Source: Pristionchus mayeri
Lineage: Eukaryota > Nematoda > Chromadorea > Rhabditida > Neodiplogasteridae
Length of the DNA: 64,000 bases
Assembly: GCA_036245805.1 (NCBI GenBank)
Contig: BTRK01000001.1
Span: 15,693,087 to 15,757,086, forward strand
Reading direction: 5' to 3'
Shown here: piece by piece, positions 10,348-23,700 of the stretch
Layout of the letters: each line of letters begins with the position of its first letter
Numbering within the stretch: the stretch's first letter is position 1
Made by a program: the position numbers and the translations under genes
Notes under the pieces: generated by a model
Seen by the model: the letters and a program-made list of their open reading frames with translations, nothing else
Told to the model about the DNA's origin: nothing
Database searches by the model: none

Positions 10348-13300
10348 ATGAATACTCGGATCTTCTTCAAGGACAAGACTAGTGAACTCAAGTGGGTGAT
10401 TTGAATAAGCTTTTATATTTATTTTGTGAATTATATTTAGTATTTTTTTGCAGAGGTCCTTTCACTGAGCGCGAAGTTCAAGAGTGGTACAGGAAGAAGT
10501 GGTTCGAGAACTCATTCCCGTTCTATGTGAGTGTATGAACGCTTTTCGTGGTTTTTAAACGGCATATACGGGGAGGCTGTTGCGTGTTTTGGAGAACACG
10601 AAGGCTTTGAACGCTTAAGCAAGGGATCAAGTAATTTAATACCTTACAAAGAGGTGAACGTACCCGGTTTTTGTAAAATTTTACAAAAAAGGGTATCTTC
10701 AGCGCTTTGTTAGGGATCAAAATACTTGAACCCTTGCTTAAGCTTTCAAAGCCTTTTTTTCCCAAAATACGCAACAGTCACTCATTGTGTTTCCAGTTCA
10801 TGTCGGGCAATGGTTCGCCAGATGATTCCACTCCCTCGTTCACTCTTGGTCAGTATTTTTTTGAGGATAGACCGATATATAAAAGTTAATTTAATTGTTT
10901 ATTTTTTATTTATTTATCGTACACGACTAGGGTGCTTCGGCAAGTGCAGAATGTGCGTGAAAATGGGGCGAGGGGGTCGACCTTCCGAAACGTGTCGCAC
11001 AAGAGAGGATAGTGCCGAGGGGAGGGAGCATAAGCGGGAGGAGTGGAAGAATTGAAATATCGATCTGTAAATACTTATCTAAACTTAACTTTTCAGAGGA
11101 TCTACGCGCTTCCAATGGAATCGGTGCTCCGTTCAGCATTCCTTCCGAGGTCGTTACACGCGAGAAGAAACTAGCTCAAGCAGAGCAGAGACTGCACTCT
11201 ATCGAAGAGGTATTCAATTACAAAGATATTCCTAATAAAAATTGGACATTTATTTATTTTCCAATTGATGTTCAGGAGATTCGTGCGCTTCACGCGAAGT
11301 GTGATGAGGTTCTGCGAGTGAAGGAACAAGTCGAGAAGATGGAAAAGCAGATTAAGGCTAGTTTGTGATTTGTATGTGTTCTCTCGCTGAAATTACTAAA
11401 CTGGTTATGATTGTGCTCTCCAAATACTTTTCAATATTTATTTTAATGTGCTATATTATGCTCCCGCACAAAATTTATTAAGGAAGCTTCCAAGAATATG
11501 AAGATGAGAGACAAGAAACGTGAGGTCGAACTCAGCAACTTCAACAAGGTGGATTCACCTTATCGGATTGTGTTCAGAGTAGAGGGTTGTTCTAGAAATT
11601 CGGAATTACTGTTGGCTTTCGGCCATTGCTGAGACCGTGATCTGCCTTGTGAGGTCGCGGGCCCACAACCCTTTGCGCCGCAAGATCACGAGCGCTTAAC
11701 CAACCCTATTCGGAATACGCGAATCCTTACTTACAATTAGCTTGATTTTTCTGAATGACTCATTTGAAATGAGAATATTCGTTGCCGACTTATACAATAG
11801 GCATTGAATTATAGTGGACGGACTCATTTGCTGATTTCTTTGTTGTCTATCTTGACGCACTTGAATCTTCCAATCGAGAGAAGATTGATCAAGGATACAC
11901 AGATGCTCGTAAGTTCTTATAATTCTTATTTTGTAATATTTTCAGTTTCTATAAGAAACGCGAAATTTGTTCTGTAAATATTCCAACGCAAACTTTTGAA
12001 ATAAATTTTGCTATGAAGATTAATTTTTTTAGTCTCTCATGCGAATCTGATCCTTGATCACCAAGAAGCTTGTTTGATGTGTGTTGAGAAGATTTTGGAT
12101 AAGCTAAAATCGAGAAATGTGAGTTGAAAACTAAAAATAAATTATCTGTTACAAATTGTGATCGTTTTATCCTGATAGGAAGACTTTATCTTTCACTAAT
12201 CCACGTAAATGAACGTTATACATCGGGGAAAGCAACGAATCACTGGGGTTATGATCAATATGGGAGGCGAGTGGACATAGAAAGTTGCCGTACCCACTCT
12301 AAGCCAAGATACGGTTGGGGTAGGATACGATAGTGGGAGGGAAGAAGACGCGAGGAGCAATGTTGATACGACCGTGCGGAGGCCGCTTAGGGAGGGCCCG
12401 TTTAGGACGACTGGTCCATGCGGAGATAGTGACGAGAGAGAGAGGAGGTCGAGACGAGTCGCACTAAATATATGAGTCGAGAGGATATATTTTTTTCATG
12501 AGAAGTTTAGTCGGCAGTATATATTTAGAGCTGTTAGAGAGTAAATTGTTGTTGAAAACGTCGAAATAATCTTAATCGTTTAAGCATTTTTTCTACAAAT
12601 ACGCACAATAATCTTATCACAGTTCGTCCACTGCACCATCTGCGCGGCCTTCACTTTCACCTACAAGCAGTGCATCATTCACCTCTTCGATCCCACTCAT
12701 ATCCATATGGTACTGACTCTTAATAAAGCATTGCTAGACTTGTTTCCACGAAATCGGAAAATCAATTTTCCGTTTCTCACTTATTTGCAAAACATTACAT
12801 ACGAAATATATTTGTGTAATGATAGTCCCTTATAATTCTTAGGAGATGGGTCCATTCGGTTCCGCAGCGATGGACCATACCTCGTCTGTTGTTCGTCGTA
12901 TTATCCCGGAAGATCTTCCGTCGAGGTTAGTGATCTTCCGTTGAAGATATATATTTTATCTACGCTCGGCGGCGCAACGAAAGACGAATACGAATAATTA
13001 CTTAAGCGTTGTGATACAAGAGTATTGACTCTCCTCACACTGAGGAAGAAATACGAAGGAAGGAATACGATAAGAAGGGAGGAATGTGGGGGATGGGGGG
13101 ATGGAGGTGCAATCGTAAAATGAGAAGATCCAATCGGCTGGTCTCATCTGTCTTCTTCTGGTCTGATGGGGAGTTTTATCGAGGAGGAGGCACTCGATGT
13201 AGACCAGGTAGACTCTGCTCCGAGATCCAGCGTCAGAAGATCTCTAAATAGAGGGAGGGGGCGAGGATGAAGGGTGGAGGTATGGGGATTATGGGAATGG

Positions 13301-16300
13301 GAATGGGAAGTAGTGGAAGGAAGCACTATTGGAAAATATATTTAACAAAATCAAATTCAAGAGCTCTCAATCTCTTCTTGTAAACAGGGATGCTGGGAGA
13401 ATGACAATACACGGGTAGGAAGAGCGTTTAAAATCCTAGAAACTACGAGAAAAACAGTGGTATCGAGGTGTCGATTTGGTTTTCTCAATATGGATTCCAA
13501 AGTTGTTGGTCCTTTCTCTTAGGGGAGCAAACAGGAAAAAATTACTTCTATCGAGTATGGTGTCTCCATACATAATCCTACGGGCCAGGACTATATCATA
13601 AGTGACTCTCCTCTCAAAAAGCGCTTGAAGACCCAGGAAAGACAGACGTTGAAAATAGGATGGTAGTCCAAGAGGATATGACGGAGACGGAAAACACCGA
13701 TAGTGTAGAATACGAGTGAATTTTTCTTGGATTTTCTCAAGCTTCTGACTCTGTTTTTTAATATGAGGGTTCCAGAAAGGGCAAGCGAATTCAATGTGAG
13801 GGAGAACATATGTTTTAAAGATCTAAAAAGCCTAAGTGCCATTTTCTTCCTGCTTTGCCTTCTGTATATTTAACTGAACAAGAGCTGCTGTGACCCGTAC
13901 TTCACAATAATCTATTTAATTCAAATTTAGATGGAAAGCAGAAGAGGATGCGTTCGCTTCGGAAATCGCGAGAAAGTATGTTTATTACATTACAAGATTC
14001 GACTTTTCAGTTGTGTGTTTTTCTGTTTATCGGAAAATGTCCGGCATAAAAAATGGGAAGTGGAAACGACCGCAACGCGTCTCCCGAGAGCGTTGCGGTT
14101 GCTCTTAGAAGAGAGCAATTTCCAGAGCGAGAAACGCTTAATCCTGAATACATCCTGTGTTTACCACGATTTTGCTAACACTACTAGATGACGACGCGCT
14201 TTTATATTATAGTTTACTAAAATATTGATTTTCTAAGGTACGCCTCGGTGCCTCTCGACGAATCTCGTCTTCGACCTACCAAAGCATTCGCAACGGAATC
14301 CGTCATGCGCTACACGGACACGATGCCTCTCCATCTCCCCTCGCCATCTTCCAGTTTGTATCGTTTATATTAGATACATTTTCGAGAAAGTAGATTTTCT
14401 TGATCTAAAGATCTAGATTTTCTTGGTCTAAAGAATTTCGAGGAATTGTGGAAACAAAAAAAACTTTGTTGGTGCATGCATTTTTTATTGCTAAGAGAGG
14501 TGCCATACTTTCTTTCTAAGATTTGTGCTTTCGAAGATCGGAATTGACGGCACTACTCCGGATGAGAACTATGATGTCATGCCGCCTTTGATGTATCAAA
14601 GGCGGCATGACGTCATAGTTCTTATCCGGTGTAGTGCCGAATTGACGATGCCTGGCACTCCTTAACTCCGAATCCGGACGATTTGCGCTCTTTGTAACTA
14701 CTAGTTTATACTCTACTTTTCAGCTCGGGGGGTTACTCCTATCAATCAAATGATCATTGATATCTTCACCATGTTTACGGTCAGAAGTTTGGCATATTAT
14801 GAAATAATATATCGGTCAACTAGTGGCATGGATAAGCGTTTACTCTTAAGTCAATGGTCTACCTAATATTAGTATAGATCTCGAACGCATTTCTGAACAT
14901 ATTTAATTGTAGTATGCTTCTTAACGGTTCCCGTCATTCTTTTTGTTATATGTCAGGTTGGTCATAAAGTTTTGCTCGATTTTGACTAAAGTGCATTCCG
15001 ACATCTACAATCGTTCGTTGTTGACCAATCAACTTAGATCTTTTAATGGTAGATATGGGCCTTTATACTCTCTTTAGCGCACGCGACCATAGATCTGTCC
15101 GAGCAAAGAAAAGAATGCGGTGATGTACCAAACTGCATGTGGTTGATCAACGACCCGATTTTTCAAAGGATTTGCTTTTCATTTAGAACGGAGATAGGAC
15201 CCAGTTTTAACCACAGTAGTAAAGTGTGAATGGCATATATCGTACTGGTCATGTTGAGACTGATCAGCCACAAAGAGCCTATTAGAAATAAGCGCGTAAT
15301 CCCAGTATGGGTTTTCATGATAGGGGTCCCGATCAGATTATGGCTCACTGTATCTATACCGATGGGACTCGCGATTTCAATTATTCACGAATGTAAACTA
15401 CCTTAGTTGTATATGTCATAATTCTCTTTGAGAGAGGATGCGGCTCTTAATACATGAACAGGGTTCTTCAGCTTTTGGTAACCCAATTTTGAATGTCGAA
15501 ATTCATACCTTTGGCATTTTTTCGACAGTCCGGTGGTTTTGAGAGCGGTTATTTCATGCGCAAATTTATGAACAACTCTTGCCCTATCACTCACTAATTG
15601 GAAAGATTTTGGAGATCGCTGCTTTTTCTAGGGCAGGCCGTGCTTGAAATACCTCAATATCAGATTTTTCGCAATTTCCGTCGAAAAACATTTTGTCGAT
15701 AAATTTTACTTTTTTAGATAGGAAAGTCAAGTAGGTTCTAAAATGTCGAAATAATTGAAAGTCCAGTAGGTGGTGATACCAGCGCCCTCGGGTAGCTGTC
15801 AGCCTCGTCAATCTCCTAAACAGGAAATTTGGTCAAGTAAATTTTGATTTTTCTATTGAGTCCGGATTAATCCGCCTGTACGAAGGAAATAATGACTTCA
15901 ACAGCTCTCTGTTTTTGCTACTAGGGAGAGCACTCATCGGGCTTCTTTATATACTCAGTGAGCTTCCTCTCAAAAATTTATCCATGAATTTCCACTATTT
16001 TAAAGAAAATCGTAATTTTTCTGAAAAGTTCACCGTTACGCTTACCTCAATTTCCCCCATATTAGACAGCCTTGCCCCACTATAACCCTAATGTTGTAAA
16101 CTATGAAAATGGCCCTATATAATAGCATCAGGACAACAGGAGGCGATTTGAGACACACAGAATATACGAGCTCAAAGTTGGGGTCCGAAATCGAGCAAAA
16201 CTTTATGACCAACCTAATAAAAAGGTATCACCCGTACATGACCGTTCAATATCTGAATATTTATATTTTCAGAACAATGGAATGGCAGCTCGTTTGATGG

Positions 16301-19300
16301 CCGAACTGCACGAACACATCGGCGCTAGAATGGTACATATTATTATGACGATAACTATTTTATCGTAACTTTTGTTTGAAAAAACGTTTAGCTTTTACAA
16401 CGCATCAATACAGAATCCTCTTTGAGTGATCAGTTTCCTTGTTCTGGTGAATTTTGAATTTTGTCGGTTTGTCTCAAACATTTGCGATCTTTCTTTGCAT
16501 ACTTATGACTAATTATATAAACGATTTTTTCGAAAATAATTTTAACTCTTGCAGACGTACTGTGCAGCCTGCAGGGTTATTACGGGCACTCGCGAGGAGT
16601 ACTACAGACATCTTCTGCTCAGAAGTCATCTGAAACAGGTTCCGTGTGGCATTAGCACGGATCTCCTGTAAGAATGCAGGAATCCTTGCGACAGAAAAAA
16701 AAATTTTGATCGCAGTTTTTGCATAAACTGGTAGGACTGGCTAAAGTAAGGGCGGGGAGAACGAATATCCACTTTGTTTATCGAAATTTGCATATTTACG
16801 CTCAGTAATGATCTACTGCTTCAAATGGCCGTATTTCGGTCAGTTTTTGACCTACAGTGAGCGGATTTTTTTCAAAAGACGCGTATTGAACTCGTATATA
16901 AGTAGGTTCGCTTACTATACGCGAAAAAGTGCCATCTTCCAATAGTTATCATGAAAAAACACTTTAAATTTCATTTTTCTCAAACATTTTCTCTTGACTA
17001 TACGAATTTTATTGCAGATTCGGATTCCCCATGGTCGATTTGAGGTAACCTAGTGTTTTACAAGCCGTATCTCGGGCCTCCACATACCGCTACTCAGTGG
17101 GGAGAATCCGAACATAGTGCAATTTCACTCAAAAATCGTATTTTACATCATAACACGGGTCTCCTGTAAAAGTGTAGGAAAACGAGTCGCTTTTGCTACT
17201 AGAAAATATTTTGTGTTTTCATTCGATTTGGTCGAATCTGCTCATTATCGATTTTTGTGATCTACCTGCTACAATAAGCATAGATCGCTCAATTTTGATC
17301 GTACAGCGAACTTTTTTTTTGCATTTCACTCGTCTTGGCGAGTTCTACAAACGCCTTTGCATATGCAAAGAGGAAGGAAGTCGTCTTCATGGTCATTTCC
17401 TCGAAAAAGCGGTTTTCCGATCAAGAAATCGATTGTTTGACAATCACATATGTCAAATACAATGAGTTTTATTTCAAAAATGGATTCTACGCATCAAAAA
17501 AGGGGTGTCAATGTTGATCATTTTTCATATAAGCGGCTTCCCACTATCGATTTACTATGGGGGATTATCGACTTTTCCGGACTTGGTCATTTTTTGAGTG
17601 ATTTCGTTTTTTGATGATATCTTGGTTCAAAGTAGTCCAATCCTTCATACAAAAAATGCAATCAGTAGCTCTCAACAAGGACTACCAATTCGATTTAGTC
17701 CTTGTAATCGCTTAAATTCTTCGTTTTCAGGTTATTTTACGAAAACTGTCTGAAACATGACAAATTGAGATATTTCAGCAACAAATATCGCATGAGAGGC
17801 ATTGCGACACTTGTATTGCATCTCAACAATGTTTTGGGACATTGGTGATCATGTTTCATGCTACTACTACTGAAATACATGTATATTTCGGTCTGCACAT
17901 CTCTAATTAGTTCAAAAATTGAGATATCCTTTTCACAGTTCAATTGTTAAGGGATAATGTAAGAGTTTCTACGGGTTTGTCCCAAGGTAAATGACTTGAA
18001 GCATGAACACAAATGTCCCAAAACATTGTTGAGATGCAATACAAGTGTCGGAATGCCTCTCATGCGATATTTGTTGCTGAAATATCTCAATTTGTCATGT
18101 TTCAGACAGTTTTCGTAAAATAACTTGAAAACGAAGAATTTAAGCGATTCCAAGGACTAAATCGAATTGGTAGTCCTTGTTGAGAGCTACTGATTGCATT
18201 TTTTTGAATGATGGATTGGACCAAGATATCATCAAAAAACGAAATCACTCAAAATAATGACCAAGTCCTGAAAAGTCGATAATCCCCCATAGTAAATCGA
18301 TAGTGGGAAGCCGGTTATATGAAAAATTATCAACATTGACACCCCCTTTTTTGATGCGTAGAATCCATTTTTGAAATAAAACTCATTGTATTTGACATAT
18401 GTGATTGTCAAACAATCGATTTCTTTGATAGGAAAACCGCTTTTTCAAGGAATTGACAATGAAGACGACTTCCTTCCTCTTTGCATATGCTAAGGCGTTT
18501 GTAGAACTCGCCAAGACGAGTGAAATGCAAAATAAAGTTCGCTGTACGATAAAAATTGAGCGATTTGTGCTTATTGTAGCAGGTAGATCACAAAAATAGA
18601 TAATGAGCAGATTCGACCAAATCGAGTGGATGGACCTTAGTCTAACCCCCAATAGTATCCACCAACCAAGTTTAATCGAAATCGGAGACACAAAATATTT
18701 CTAGTCGCCAGCGTTCATGCATTCTTACAGGAGACCCGTGATAACTCGCTTCAAACTTATGCAAATGAGCATTTAAAAAAATGCATTCGATAGCTCTCGA
18801 AGAGGCGGACACAATTCATTCGGTGGCCCAAGTCTCTAAAACTGATATTTTTTAAGATATTTCACAAATAATGTATTTTTGTGACAGTTCGATATTTTAT
18901 TGCTCTAAATGGTCATCACTATTTATCGAACGGACTCTACAGGGACAATTATATAATATCTACTCATCAATGTTTCCCACATCAGAATCGGGATGTACCA
19001 AATGGGTCAGATTATCGAAGTAATACGAGAGATCACTATGAATAAGATCGTAGATAGCATCAGCAGAAATGTCTCTCTCATCCTCGTGCACTTCCACTTC
19101 CTGCTCGATTGCCACCTCCTCATCCTCGAAATCCTTCAGCATATCATCCAGAAGAGCTTTTCTTCTTCGACTTCTGGTCCCACTATTCTCCATCTCCTTC
19201 TTCTTCGCAGCAAGCAGAGTTCTGATGAGGTTCTTGATCTGTTCGAGAGCCATTCTCTCAGCGGGAAGAATATCTGCTCTCTCCTTCATTCTCTTCTCAG

Positions 19301-20502
19301 CCTCCTCTGCTCTCAGTATCTTCGAATGCTTTAAGTAGTCCTCGAATAGGTCAACGACCAACTGCTTCGCCTTCGGATTATACTTCCCCCCTTCTTCGTC
19401 GATCGAAGTGCCCATCCCATTGACTTTGCATGCACTGCTGCCTTCTGGAACTCGTCGAACGATTCGGCTAGAGGGCCGATTCCAACTCCTTGCTGTAGTT
19501 CTTCCAGCATTCTTTTGTAGAGGCCAAGAGCGAAGTCGAACTGAGTCACCTTCTCGTTCTAGAAAAGAGAGAAGCAGGGGGAACATCGGGAAAAGGGCGA
19601 TCGATGACTTGCAGAGCGAGATTAGAGAGAAATGGAGAGAGAGGGTCGTGGATTGAAATCTGGCAGAGAGAAGTAAGGAACGCGATCGATCCCACTTCTT
19701 TTTTAGAGATAAATGCGAAGAGAACGTGCGATGGATCACAAAACCAAAACCAATAACAAAGTGATCAAATAATGAAAAAAAGTAAATAAACCAAAATATC
19801 TCAAAAAATATCTATGTTCGAATTCTCCCCACTGAGTAGCGGTATATGGAGGCCCGAGATACGGCCTGTAAAACACTAGGTTACCTCAAATCGACCATGG
19901 GGAATCCGAATCTGCAATAAAATTCGTATAGTCAAGAGAAAATGTTTGAGAAAAATGAAATTTAAAGTGTTTTTTCATGATAACTATTGGAAGATGGCAC
20001 TTTTTCGCGTATAGTAAGCGAACCTACTTATAAACGAGTTCAATACGCGTCTTTTGAAAAAAAATCCGCTCACTGTAGGTCAAAAACTGACCGAAATACG
20101 GCCATTTGAAGCAGTAGATCATTACTGAGCGTAAATATGCAAATTTCGATAAACAAAGTGGATATTCGTTCTCCCCGCCCTTACTTTAGCCAGTCCTACC
20201 AGTTTATGCAAAAACTGCGATAAAAAATTTTTCTGTCGCAAAAGGGTCTCATTTTCCTACACTTTTACAGGAGATCCATGTTAGTAGCTTTTTGGTAGTT
20301 GCCTATTTCAATAGGCCTCACTGCACTAAAATCGCTTGACGTGGCTTCACCTTTAGCTTTACCTTTGTGCCTTACCCTTCCTTTCCCTCCCGATTCTAAC
20401 ACATCCATACAGAATTGCCAATATAACAAATGGTTTCAGGCAGGCTCGGACTCCATACTTTTGACGTTCACCGTCAGTACTATGAAGAATGACATTATTT
20501 AA
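10348..20502 (+). CDS. Array gene A: GYF and two C2H2 fingers
   Basis: Sixteen exons: 10348-10391, 10454-10526, 10797-10848, 11097-11209, 11276-11356, 11483-11548, 11815-11908, 12033-12118, 12623-12709, 12843-12925, 13931-13975, 14238-14353, 14724-14779, 16273-16332, 16555-16638, 20440-20502; about 400 aa, all in phase. Exons 1-4 form a divergent GYF domain (IFFKDK, GPFTEREVQEWYRKKWF, then NGIGAPF), a fold that binds proline-rich peptides. Exons 4-6 are coiled coil. Finger 1 is CTIC...H-x5-H in exon 9; finger 2 is CAAC...H-x5-H in exon 15. ATG 10348 follows acceptor TTTAG by 4 nt. Intron 5 needs a GC donor (11357). Intron 15 holds a 3.6-kb nested transposon inserted 13 nt after the donor. Closest array relative by finger sequence is E. 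Confidence 0.75.
11590..11705 (-). repeat. tRNA-derived SINE-like remnant
   Basis: Read on the minus strand it starts GGTTGGTTAAGCGCTCGTG, an A-box-like block, followed by a B-box-like GGTTGTGGGCCC. No cloverleaf closes. Probably an old tRNA-derived SINE in intron 6 of gene A. Confidence 0.35.
12945..13850 (-). mobile_element. CR1-like LINE fragment (RT 3' part and 3' UTR)
   Basis: On the minus strand a frame from about 13830 to 13438 reads KTYVLPHIEFACPFWNP, then SQKLEKIQEKFTR and PLGLPSYFQRL, the characteristic C-terminal end of non-LTR reverse transcriptases. The remainder to 12945 is C-rich and ends in the repeat also found at 2065-2215. It lies in intron 10 of gene A and is truncated at its 5' side, so it cannot move by itself. 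Confidence 0.7.
14549..14639. repeat. 91-bp near-perfect hairpin
   Basis: Arms of about 43 bp (CGGCACTACTCCGGATGAG... and its complement ending GTAGTGCCG) surround a 4-base loop in intron 12 of gene A. The arm core CGCCTTTGAT recurs in the palindrome at 51026-51095, so both are probably tiny MITEs. Confidence 0.75.
14951..16217. mobile_element. Mariner-type TIR element, decayed
   Basis: Ends AGGTTGGTCATAAAG (14955) and CTTTATGACCAACCTAA (to 16217) face each other and extend over GTTTTGCTCGAT. TA lies at both borders. Length of about 1.27 kb suits mariner, but no catalytic motif could be read in the short broken frames. It is in intron 13 of gene A. Confidence 0.65.
17154..18740. mobile_element. 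CACG...CGTG element, nested palindromic copy
   Basis: Ends CACGGGTCTCCTGTAA and TTACAGGAGACCCGTG, with ATAA duplicated at 17150-17153 and 18741-18744. Nearly the whole 1587 bp is one palindrome: arms reach about 17860 and 17990, leaving a loop of roughly 125 bp. It is non-coding and would need transposase from elsewhere. Its clean duplication shows it jumped into the outer element. Confidence 0.8.
18960..19560 (-). pseudogene. Element-borne gene with one frameshift
   Basis: Minus-strand coding region in the loop of the outer CACG element. One frame gives VTQFDFALGLYKRMLEELQQ through AKSMGWALRSTKK; the second gives KYNPKAKQLVVDLFEDYLK, a charged helix with AERMALEQIKNLIRTLLAAK, and an acidic end to the stop at 18960-18962. 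The two meet at the run of six C (G on the coding strand) near 19385, so a single-base change there splits the gene. The pattern GWALR...K...V...F...E...QIK...L resembles a domain I associate with invertebrate transposon ORFs; that match is from memory. It could be the element's own accessory protein or captured host sequence. Confidence 0.5.
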
Positions 20503-20754
20503 TCCACCCCACTCACACTACTCTATTTGTTGTAATTGTTATTTTTCGGTTTTCATTCAAGAAGCACTTGTTTATTGTCGAGTGCTATCTCCAGCGCTGT
20601 TCTTGTTTTTGTTCTTTTCTCTCGTATCAAACCTTGAATGAAGTTCGTTCCAAGCTCATTCTCATTTTATGATATAAGCGTTTCTCAATCGCTTCATCAT
20701 ACTTTCAAATAATATTCAGTGTTCAGCATGTTGATTATTCTTGATTAATTCAGA
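20503..20754 (+). promoter_or_regulatory. A-B spacer with conserved hairpin at 20676-20694
   Basis: 252-bp intercistronic gap. AAGCGTTTCTCAATCGCTT (20676-20694) forms a 5-bp stem and recurs in most other array spacers at a fixed distance (61 nt) from the next ATG. The spacer ends TTCAG|AATGGG, a probable trans-splice site. Confidence 0.6.
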
Positions 20755-23700
20755 ATGGGATCTGAAACCGCTTTAAGCACTCGCATCTTCTTCAAGGACA
20801 AGGAGAATGAACTCAAGTAAGTGTTCTGATTTTATCGGATAAGTAATGATTTTGAAAATAATTTTAACTATAAGGTTGATGCAAAAGTCTTGTGGTTTTT
20901 TGTGTCCTTACTTTGAACGTTCATAACTCGCGTATCTCAAATCTCAAAGACCAACAAACATAGTATTATTTAAGGGTATGCTTGAACTTTGTTCACACAT
21001 ATTTCAATCAAACCGATCTTGCAACCAACGCAAGAAATTATGATTAACCCAACTGCAAATAATGCACACAATTTTACTTTAAATGTATTTATCTAGGCAT
21101 TTGAAGAGAAAATCCATCAAACAACTTCATATTGTTGGCTAAGAAGTAGCTTTGATATTCTTTCAAAATATCCATTAGACCTGTCATATGAGTGGGTTTG
21201 AACCAAATTACATGCTATCAAAAGTAGGAGCAGAAGCCGGCTTCATGTGACTTCTTCGGACTTTTTCGAACGGAAGACCAAGCATACGGGCTCCGCCATG
21301 AGTGTGATGTATGCATCTACGAAGGGGCTATATTATCATAAGAAATATTGGCGCTTGCTTCTTTGCCCTTTCAGAAAATTTGAATTTCTTATTTTTCAGA
21401 AATTCACAAAATCAACACAGAAATTCAGAAGGTAGTCATTTTAAGATCGACTTTATTCCTCGAAGGGATGTAACTTCCAGCACCCTGAGAAAACTTATTT
21501 ATAGGGTAAAGACTGGTGCTTCATATGACCACCAGGTATTGGACATTCATGCTTCATGGGAAACATAATATTGAGAAATGTGTCGTTTTCGATGGAAAAT
21601 TTTTGTAAAATTTAGATTTATTCTGTTCACGCCTCTCTGATTGGGCAATGCTGATAGGGTGCGCTGTTAGGGTGTATGAAAGAGTATGCAAAGCCTCATT
21701 AGTATTCAATATGGGAAGTTCATCGATCAAACTGAAAGAACGATGGAAGGCAAAGTATCAAAAAACCGCAAGACTTTTGCATCAACCTAATCCCTTCTTT
21801 ATACTCTTTCGTCTCGATATTTGGTGACGCGTCCGCAGATTTTCTGTCAGAAATGTGGGTGTAGCTAGCGGTCAGAGTCAGAGAGAGGCTGGCAAAAGAC
21901 ACTGGCCTGCGGCGGGGATCGAACCCGTGACCTCAGCATAGCGAGTCAGACGCGCTAACCACTCGGCTATCAGCGCACATGTGACCTTTCCTTTCTTTCG
22001 TGAATAAGTAGAGGCTCGCGCGGGGTCAACGGGGGAAGGGAGAGCGGGGAAGAAGGAGGGGAAGCTGGTGTGTGCACGTTGGAAGGGGGACGGAGGGAAG
22101 GTGAACGAGTGAACGGAGGTGATAGGGCAGAGGGGAGACAACGTTATGAGGGAATGACGAGTAGCGTATTATGATTCCGAAAAGACTTAGTCATCCGAAG
22201 GCAAGTGAGAGGGAGAGAGGAGGTGATATGGATAACGGAGGAGAGGGGGGAGGTGAGACAAGAGAGGGAGGGGAGATGGGAGAGCGGAGGAGAGAGGGGA
22301 GGGGAGGAGAGTGAGGGATGGGAGGTGGGAGAGCGGAGGTGAGATAATCTAACGGGAATGACGAGCAGCGTATCAATTCGAACAGCTTAGTAATCCGAAG
22401 GCAAGTGAGAGGGAGGGCGGAGGTGAAATGGATAACGGAGGAGAGAGGGGAGGGGAGGAGAGAGAGGGAGGGGAGGTGGGAGAGCGGACCTTAGATATTC
22501 TAATGAAGGGATGACGGGTAGCTTATCATTTCGAAGAGCTTAGTAACCCGAAGGCAAGTGAGAAGGAGAGCGGAGGTGAAATGGATAACGGATGAGAGAG
22601 GGGAGGTGAGACAAGAGAGGGAGGGGAGGTGGGAGAGCGGACCTTAGATATTCTAATGAAGGGATGACAGGTAGCTTATCATTTCGAAGAGCTTAGTAAC
22701 CCGAAGGCAAGTGAGAGGGAGAGAGGAGGTGATATGGATAACGGAGGAGAGAGGGGAGGTGAGACAAGAGAGGGAGGGGGGGTGGGATAGCGGACCTTAG
22801 ATATTCTAATGAAGGGATGACAGGTAGCTTATCATTTCGAAGAGCTTAGTAACCCGAAGGCAAGTGAGAGGGAGAGAGGAGGTGATATGGATAACGGAGG
22901 AGAGAGGGGAGGTGAGACAAGAGAGGGAGGGGGGGGGGGTGGGAGAGCGGACCTTAGATATTCTAATGAAGGGATGACAGGTAGCTTATCATTTCGAAGA
23001 GCTTAGTAACCCGAAGGCAAGTGAGAGGGAGAGAGGAGGTGATATGGATAACGGAGGAGAGGGGGGAGGTGAGACAAGAGAGGGAGGGGAGATGGGAGAG
23101 CGGAGGAGAGAGGGGAGGGGAGGAGAGTGAGGGATGGGAGGTGGGAGTGCGGAGGTGAGATAATCTAACGGGAATGACGAGCAGCGTATCAATTCGAACA
23201 GCTTAGTAATCCGAAGGCAAGTGAGAGGGAGGGCGGAGGTGAAATGGATAACGGAGGAGAGAGGGGAGGGGAGGAGAGAGAGGGAGGGGAGGTGGGAGAG
23301 CGGACCTTAGATATTCTAATGAAGGGATGACGGGTAGCTTATCATTTCGAAGAGCTTAGTAACCCGAAGGCAAGTGAGAAGGAGAGCGGAGGTGAAATGG
23401 ATAACGGATGAGAGAGGGGAGGGGAGGAGAGAGAGGGAGGGGAGGTGGGAGAGCTGACCTTAGATATTCTAATGAAGGGATGACGGGTAGCTTATCATTT
23501 CGAAGAGCTTAGTAACCCGAAGGCAAGTGAGAAGGAGAGCGGAGGTGAAATGGATAACGGAGGAGAGAGGGGAGGTGAGACAAGAGAGGGAGGGGGGGTG
23601 GGATAGCGGACCTTAGATATTCTAATGAAGGGATGACAGGTAGCTTATCATTTCGAAGAGCTTAGTAACCCGAAGGCAAGTGAGAGGGAGAGAGGAGGTG

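Larger units (their letters stand above)
16656..20280. mobile_element. CACG...CGTG element, outer copy, 4-bp TSD
   Basis: Starts CACGGATCTCCTGTAAGAAT and ends in the complement (...TTACAGGAGATCCATG). TTAG flanks both sides (16652-16655, 20281-20284). Inverted arms of about 470 bp (16656-17126 and 19815-20280) enclose a central region with a minus-strand reading frame. A related element (17154-18740) is inserted next to the left arm. CAC termini with 4-bp duplications point to the CMC (Chapaev-like) superfamily; that assignment is inference. Whole element sits in the last intron of gene A. Confidence 0.75.

Noticed and set aside
10531..11139. Short frames overlapping gene A exons and introns
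   Set aside because: They cross splice sites and conflict with the exon phase shared by six paralogues.
18993..19656. Plus-strand frames opposite the element-borne gene
   Set aside because: Leu/Ser-rich mirror images of an acidic minus-strand gene.
21904..21976. Possible functional tRNA gene on the minus strand
   Set aside because: A and B boxes are good, but the acceptor ends do not pair and the anticodon stem is weak. Kept only as a SINE-like repeat.
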